Of a stretch of 15,073 nucleotides of DNA, positions 13,480-15,073 are shown piece after piece (the stretch's first letter is position 1; every line of letters starts with the position of its first letter). This stretch comes from Candidatus Levyibacteriota bacterium (GTDB taxonomy: Bacteria; Patescibacteria; Microgenomatia; Levybacterales; UBA12049): contig PPGL01000097.1 of the NCBI GenBank assembly GCA_003173915.1, positions 1 through 15,073 of the forward strand, written 5' to 3'. Under the pieces are notes generated by a model. It saw only the letters and a program-made list of their open reading frames with translations, was not told the origin of the DNA and searched no databases. The translations under genes were made by a program, and so were the position numbers.

Positions 13480-13507
13480 AGTTTATCATAAAACTTAGCG
13501 AAGTCAA
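13480..13507 (-). promoter_or_regulatory. Promoter of the small basic protein (leaderless)
   Basis: Minus strand TTGACT (13502-13507), 16 bases, TAAACT (13480-13485), seven bases, ATG at 13472. Confidence 0.5.
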
Positions 13508-13596
13508 GATATCAATACGAAAGCTACTGAGGTTAGCGAAAATTCAAAACTGTCATATTTGAATTGAGAAAATAAATCAATTTTTAAACCTGAGTA

Positions 13597-14133
13597 TTAT
13601 TTTGAGGGTGTAAATCCACGAACAAGTGCCTTAATTCGTGCAGCATTGATCTGGGCTCGATCGGTAATTTCGCGAGTCACACCGAGTTTAGCTTGAGATA
13701 CAATGAAATCTGAAGCAGTAACTTCTTGTGCTCTTGCTAAAGCAAGTGAGAGAGAATTTACCCCTAATGGCACTGATCTTATAAGTTCTTTACACACTGT
13801 CATATCGGGAAAAGCAACTAATGCAACTTGGATTTTCTCATTATCAACAGCAAATGCATTTGCTCGAAGTCCCGACATAATTTGCAGGGTATTAGTAAAT
13901 CTTGACGGAAATTCAAGTGTATCAGCAAAATCTCTCCAATATGTTCTTCGTCGTAAGCCATCATTCTCAGATTCCCTCATTGCAGCAGCAATGCCTCCTG
14001 ATCTAAGTAACGCCGCAAATGCATCAGTAATACGTGTTTCAATATTATGACTTGGAGTGTATGATTCAGTACCAGTTACTCCAGAAAATGCTCCCAATAA
14101 ATAGAGATAATCAGAAGAATCTCTTTCTGCCAT
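13597..14133 (-). CDS. Hypothetical soluble protein
   Basis: 178-residue, mostly helical protein without signal peptide or membrane segment, not recognised. Visible features are an A-rich helix (I-T-D-A-F-A-A-L-L-R-S-G-G-I-A-A-A-M, about 35-52), an aromatic/basic patch (R-R-R-T-Y-W-R-D-F, about 60-69), a possible strand I-Q-V-A-L-V-A-F-P near 101-109, and a basic C-terminal helix (I-N-A-A-R-I-K-A-L-V-R-G-F). Composition looks like a real gene, more alanine-rich than its neighbours. A strong promoter (TTGACT-17-TAATAT) ends exactly six bases before the ATG, which fixes the start and supports expression. Confidence 0.65.
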   Translation of the reverse strand: MAERDSSDYLYLLGAFSGVTGTESYTPSHNIETRITDAFAALLRSGGIAAAMRESENDGLRRRTYWRDFADTLEFPSRFTNTLQIMSGLRANAFAVDNEKIQVALVAFPDMTVCKELIRSVPLGVNSLSLALARAQEVTASDFIVSQAKLGVTREITDRAQINAARIKALVRGFTPSK

Positions 14134-14139
14134 GAAAGA

Positions 14140-14168
14140 ATATTAGCAAAAACTGAAGCATTAGTCAA
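14140..14168 (-). promoter_or_regulatory. Promoter of the 14133 gene (leaderless)
   Basis: Minus strand TTGACT (14163-14168), 17 bases, TAATAT (14140-14145), six bases, ATG at 14133. This is one of the clearest examples of the shared design. Confidence 0.6.
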
Positions 14169-14207
14169 ACTATGAGATTATTTTCTCCCTTCTTTTGGAG
14201 GTTGAGT

Positions 14208-14444
14208 TTATAATCTTTTTATTACAACGACATTTCTGTGGAATGCTAATTCAGGTCTATCAGGTAGTTCTCCACTTGGTGGCATAGGAGACTTCATGGG
14301 CCGTGCATCAGGATTATATTCATTGAGCACAATCTTACAAGGTAATTTATTAAGCAGGGCGACTGCCTGGTCATGTTCTTGTTGGGTATGAGATGTAACA
14401 ATCATTAAGGCATCTTTGTCTGCTAGTTGATTAATTCCTGCATA
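14208..14444 (-). pseudogene. Short fragment, probably 5'-truncated gene
   Basis: An ATG at 14405 gives 65 residues (M-I-V-T-S-H-T-Q-Q-E-H-D-Q-A-V-A-L-L-N-K-L...). The frame stays open to 14444 and reads Y-A-G-I-N-Q-L-A-D-K-D-A-L before it, which looks like a continuation of the same fold (loop, strand, then helix) rather than noncoding DNA. TAA at 14445-14447 closes it. A strand followed by the helix E-H-D-Q-A-V-A-L-L and then a strand suggests the end of a ferredoxin-like or stress-protein domain that has lost its start. It could also be a genuine small protein starting at 14405. Family not recognised. Confidence 0.35.
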
Positions 14445-14484
14445 TTAAAGACTATAATGAGTTTACGTCGCACAATCAATCTTC

Positions 14485-14700
14485 TTAGATCTCCTGAGCA
14501 GTGTATCCTGTTTTCTTTATTTGTTCAATGATTTGGATTACTTCTACTTCTTTATCATCAAACTCAACTTCTGTCTCTGCTTTTGCGTAGTTGGTGCTCG
14601 AAGATTTTACACCTTTTACAAAATCTTCTAAATCACCATCAATAGTCATAGCGCAACTTGTACAGTGCATTCCGACAATTTTTAATTTCTTCTTTGTCAT
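14485..14700 (-). CDS. HMA-domain copper chaperone (CopZ-like)
   Basis: 71-residue heavy-metal-associated domain with the metal motif G-M-H-C-T-S-C (C13, C16), which binds Cu(I) between two cysteines, and the usual C-terminal K-K-T-G-Y-T-A. The length and beta-alpha-beta pattern match a free-standing chaperone. Its ATG overlaps the TGA stop of the upstream gene by 4 bases (ATGA), so translation is probably coupled. The partner carries a cupredoxin domain, and such HMA/cupredoxin/TauE-type combinations handle copper. The binding metal is inferred from the motif. Confidence 0.85.
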   Translation of the reverse strand: MTKKKLKIVGMHCTSCAMTIDGDLEDFVKGVKSSSTNYAKAETEVEFDDKEVEVIQIIEQIKKTGYTAQEI

Positions 14701-15073
14701 ATGTCGTTTATCACCCCCCGAAACATACCCATACTACACATAAAAGCTATTTGTTGTGGTCTCTCTGGTGCAGTAAAAGTAATATCTACTGATGTGCCGA
14801 GAGGTACTACTTTTTGGATACCAAGACTTGGAATTGTAAAAGCTTGAATACAACTTTGTCCACCTATATTTTTTAAGTGGAGTGTGACATTTGTACCTGC
14901 TTTTACTGTAATTGTGTTAGGAACATAGGCTACTTGGTCAATTGTGATAGTTGCTTCATTTACTGGTTTTCCTGCTTGCACGTTTGTTTCAGTTGTTTTG
15001 CACCAGCTCACTGTGCACCAAAAACTTCGGAACATATTACCAAGAGTTAGATTACTTCCTGTTTGTGCGATTG
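14697..15073 (-). CDS. Cupredoxin-domain C-terminus of a larger protein (partial)
   Basis: The frame is open from the window edge, so the Met at 15035 is probably internal; residues before it read ...I-A-Q-T-G-S-N-L-T-L-G-N. The visible part has a C-terminal cupredoxin-like beta-sandwich: T-I-D-Q-V-A-Y-V-P-N-T-I-T-V-K-A-G-T-N-V-T-L, then G-Q-S-C near 59-62 and F-M-C-S-M-G-M near 98-104 (counted from that Met). The C...C-x-M-x-M set could form a copper site, with Cys replacing the usual first His. In related bacteria this domain is fused behind a TauE/SafE-like or other membrane module next to an HMA protein, which the hydrophobic upstream residues would fit, but that part is outside the window. 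Translationally coupled to the HMA gene. Confidence 0.7.
   Translation of the reverse strand, partial: IAQTGSNLTLGNMFRSFWCTVSWCKTTETNVQAGKPVNEATITIDQVAYVPNTITVKAGTNVTLHLKNIGGQSCIQAFTIPSLGIQKVVPLGTSVDITFTAPERPQQIAFMCSMGMFRGVINDI

Overview
The window is AT-rich bacterial accessory DNA. TGA is used as a normal stop codon, Shine-Dalgarno sites are nearly absent, and several genes begin about 6-7 bases after a -10 box. A giant malectin-domain surface protein sits beside a TMTC-like membrane glycosyltransferase with TPRs. This combination suggests a Candidate Phyla Radiation / Patescibacteria genome, perhaps Microgenomates-like. That is an inference from gene content and style, not from a marker gene.

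Layout. (1) Bases 1-1185: the last bases of a probable tRNA attachment core, then an intact tyrosine recombinase whose start codon lies in a hairpin. (2) 1195-5496: island cargo made of a PIN-like nuclease, a small membrane protein, a YaaC-like protein, two tiny membrane/exported proteins and a divergent XRE regulator. The first three look like a defence-type cluster. (3) 5497-6261: a long gene-free stretch with a consensus promoter, a 15-bp hairpin, a dense set of nested stems and a final terminator-like hairpin. It looks like an uncharacterised structured RNA of about 480 nt. (4) 6212-12602: a module bounded by two imperfect direct repeats of about 50 bp, with all genes on the minus strand: a 1234-residue secreted multi-domain adhesin, a GT-C glycosyltransferase with TPRs, and a repetitive AT-hook-like basic protein. 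(5) 12605-12636: the 3' end of a tRNA, probably Gly, whose last bases match the first 10 bases of the window. This is the expected second attachment site of an island of at least 12.6 kb. (6) 12637-13112: a second, decayed integrase that has lost its whole catalytic domain, so a second element lies in tandem. (7) 13230-15073: small basic and unknown proteins, a probably truncated fragment, then a copper-handling pair (HMA metallochaperone overlapping a cupredoxin-bearing membrane protein that runs off the edge).

How it works together. The integrase presumably moved the island into the tRNA. The surface module probably makes and glycosylates a large outer adhesin from its own promoter, which carries a near-perfect palindrome at the transcription start. 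At least six genes share one promoter design: a TTG-type -35, 16-17 bases, a TA---T -10, 6-7 bases, then ATG. This implies leaderless mRNAs, and it relocates two start codons (PIN protein to 2406, AT-hook protein to 12444).
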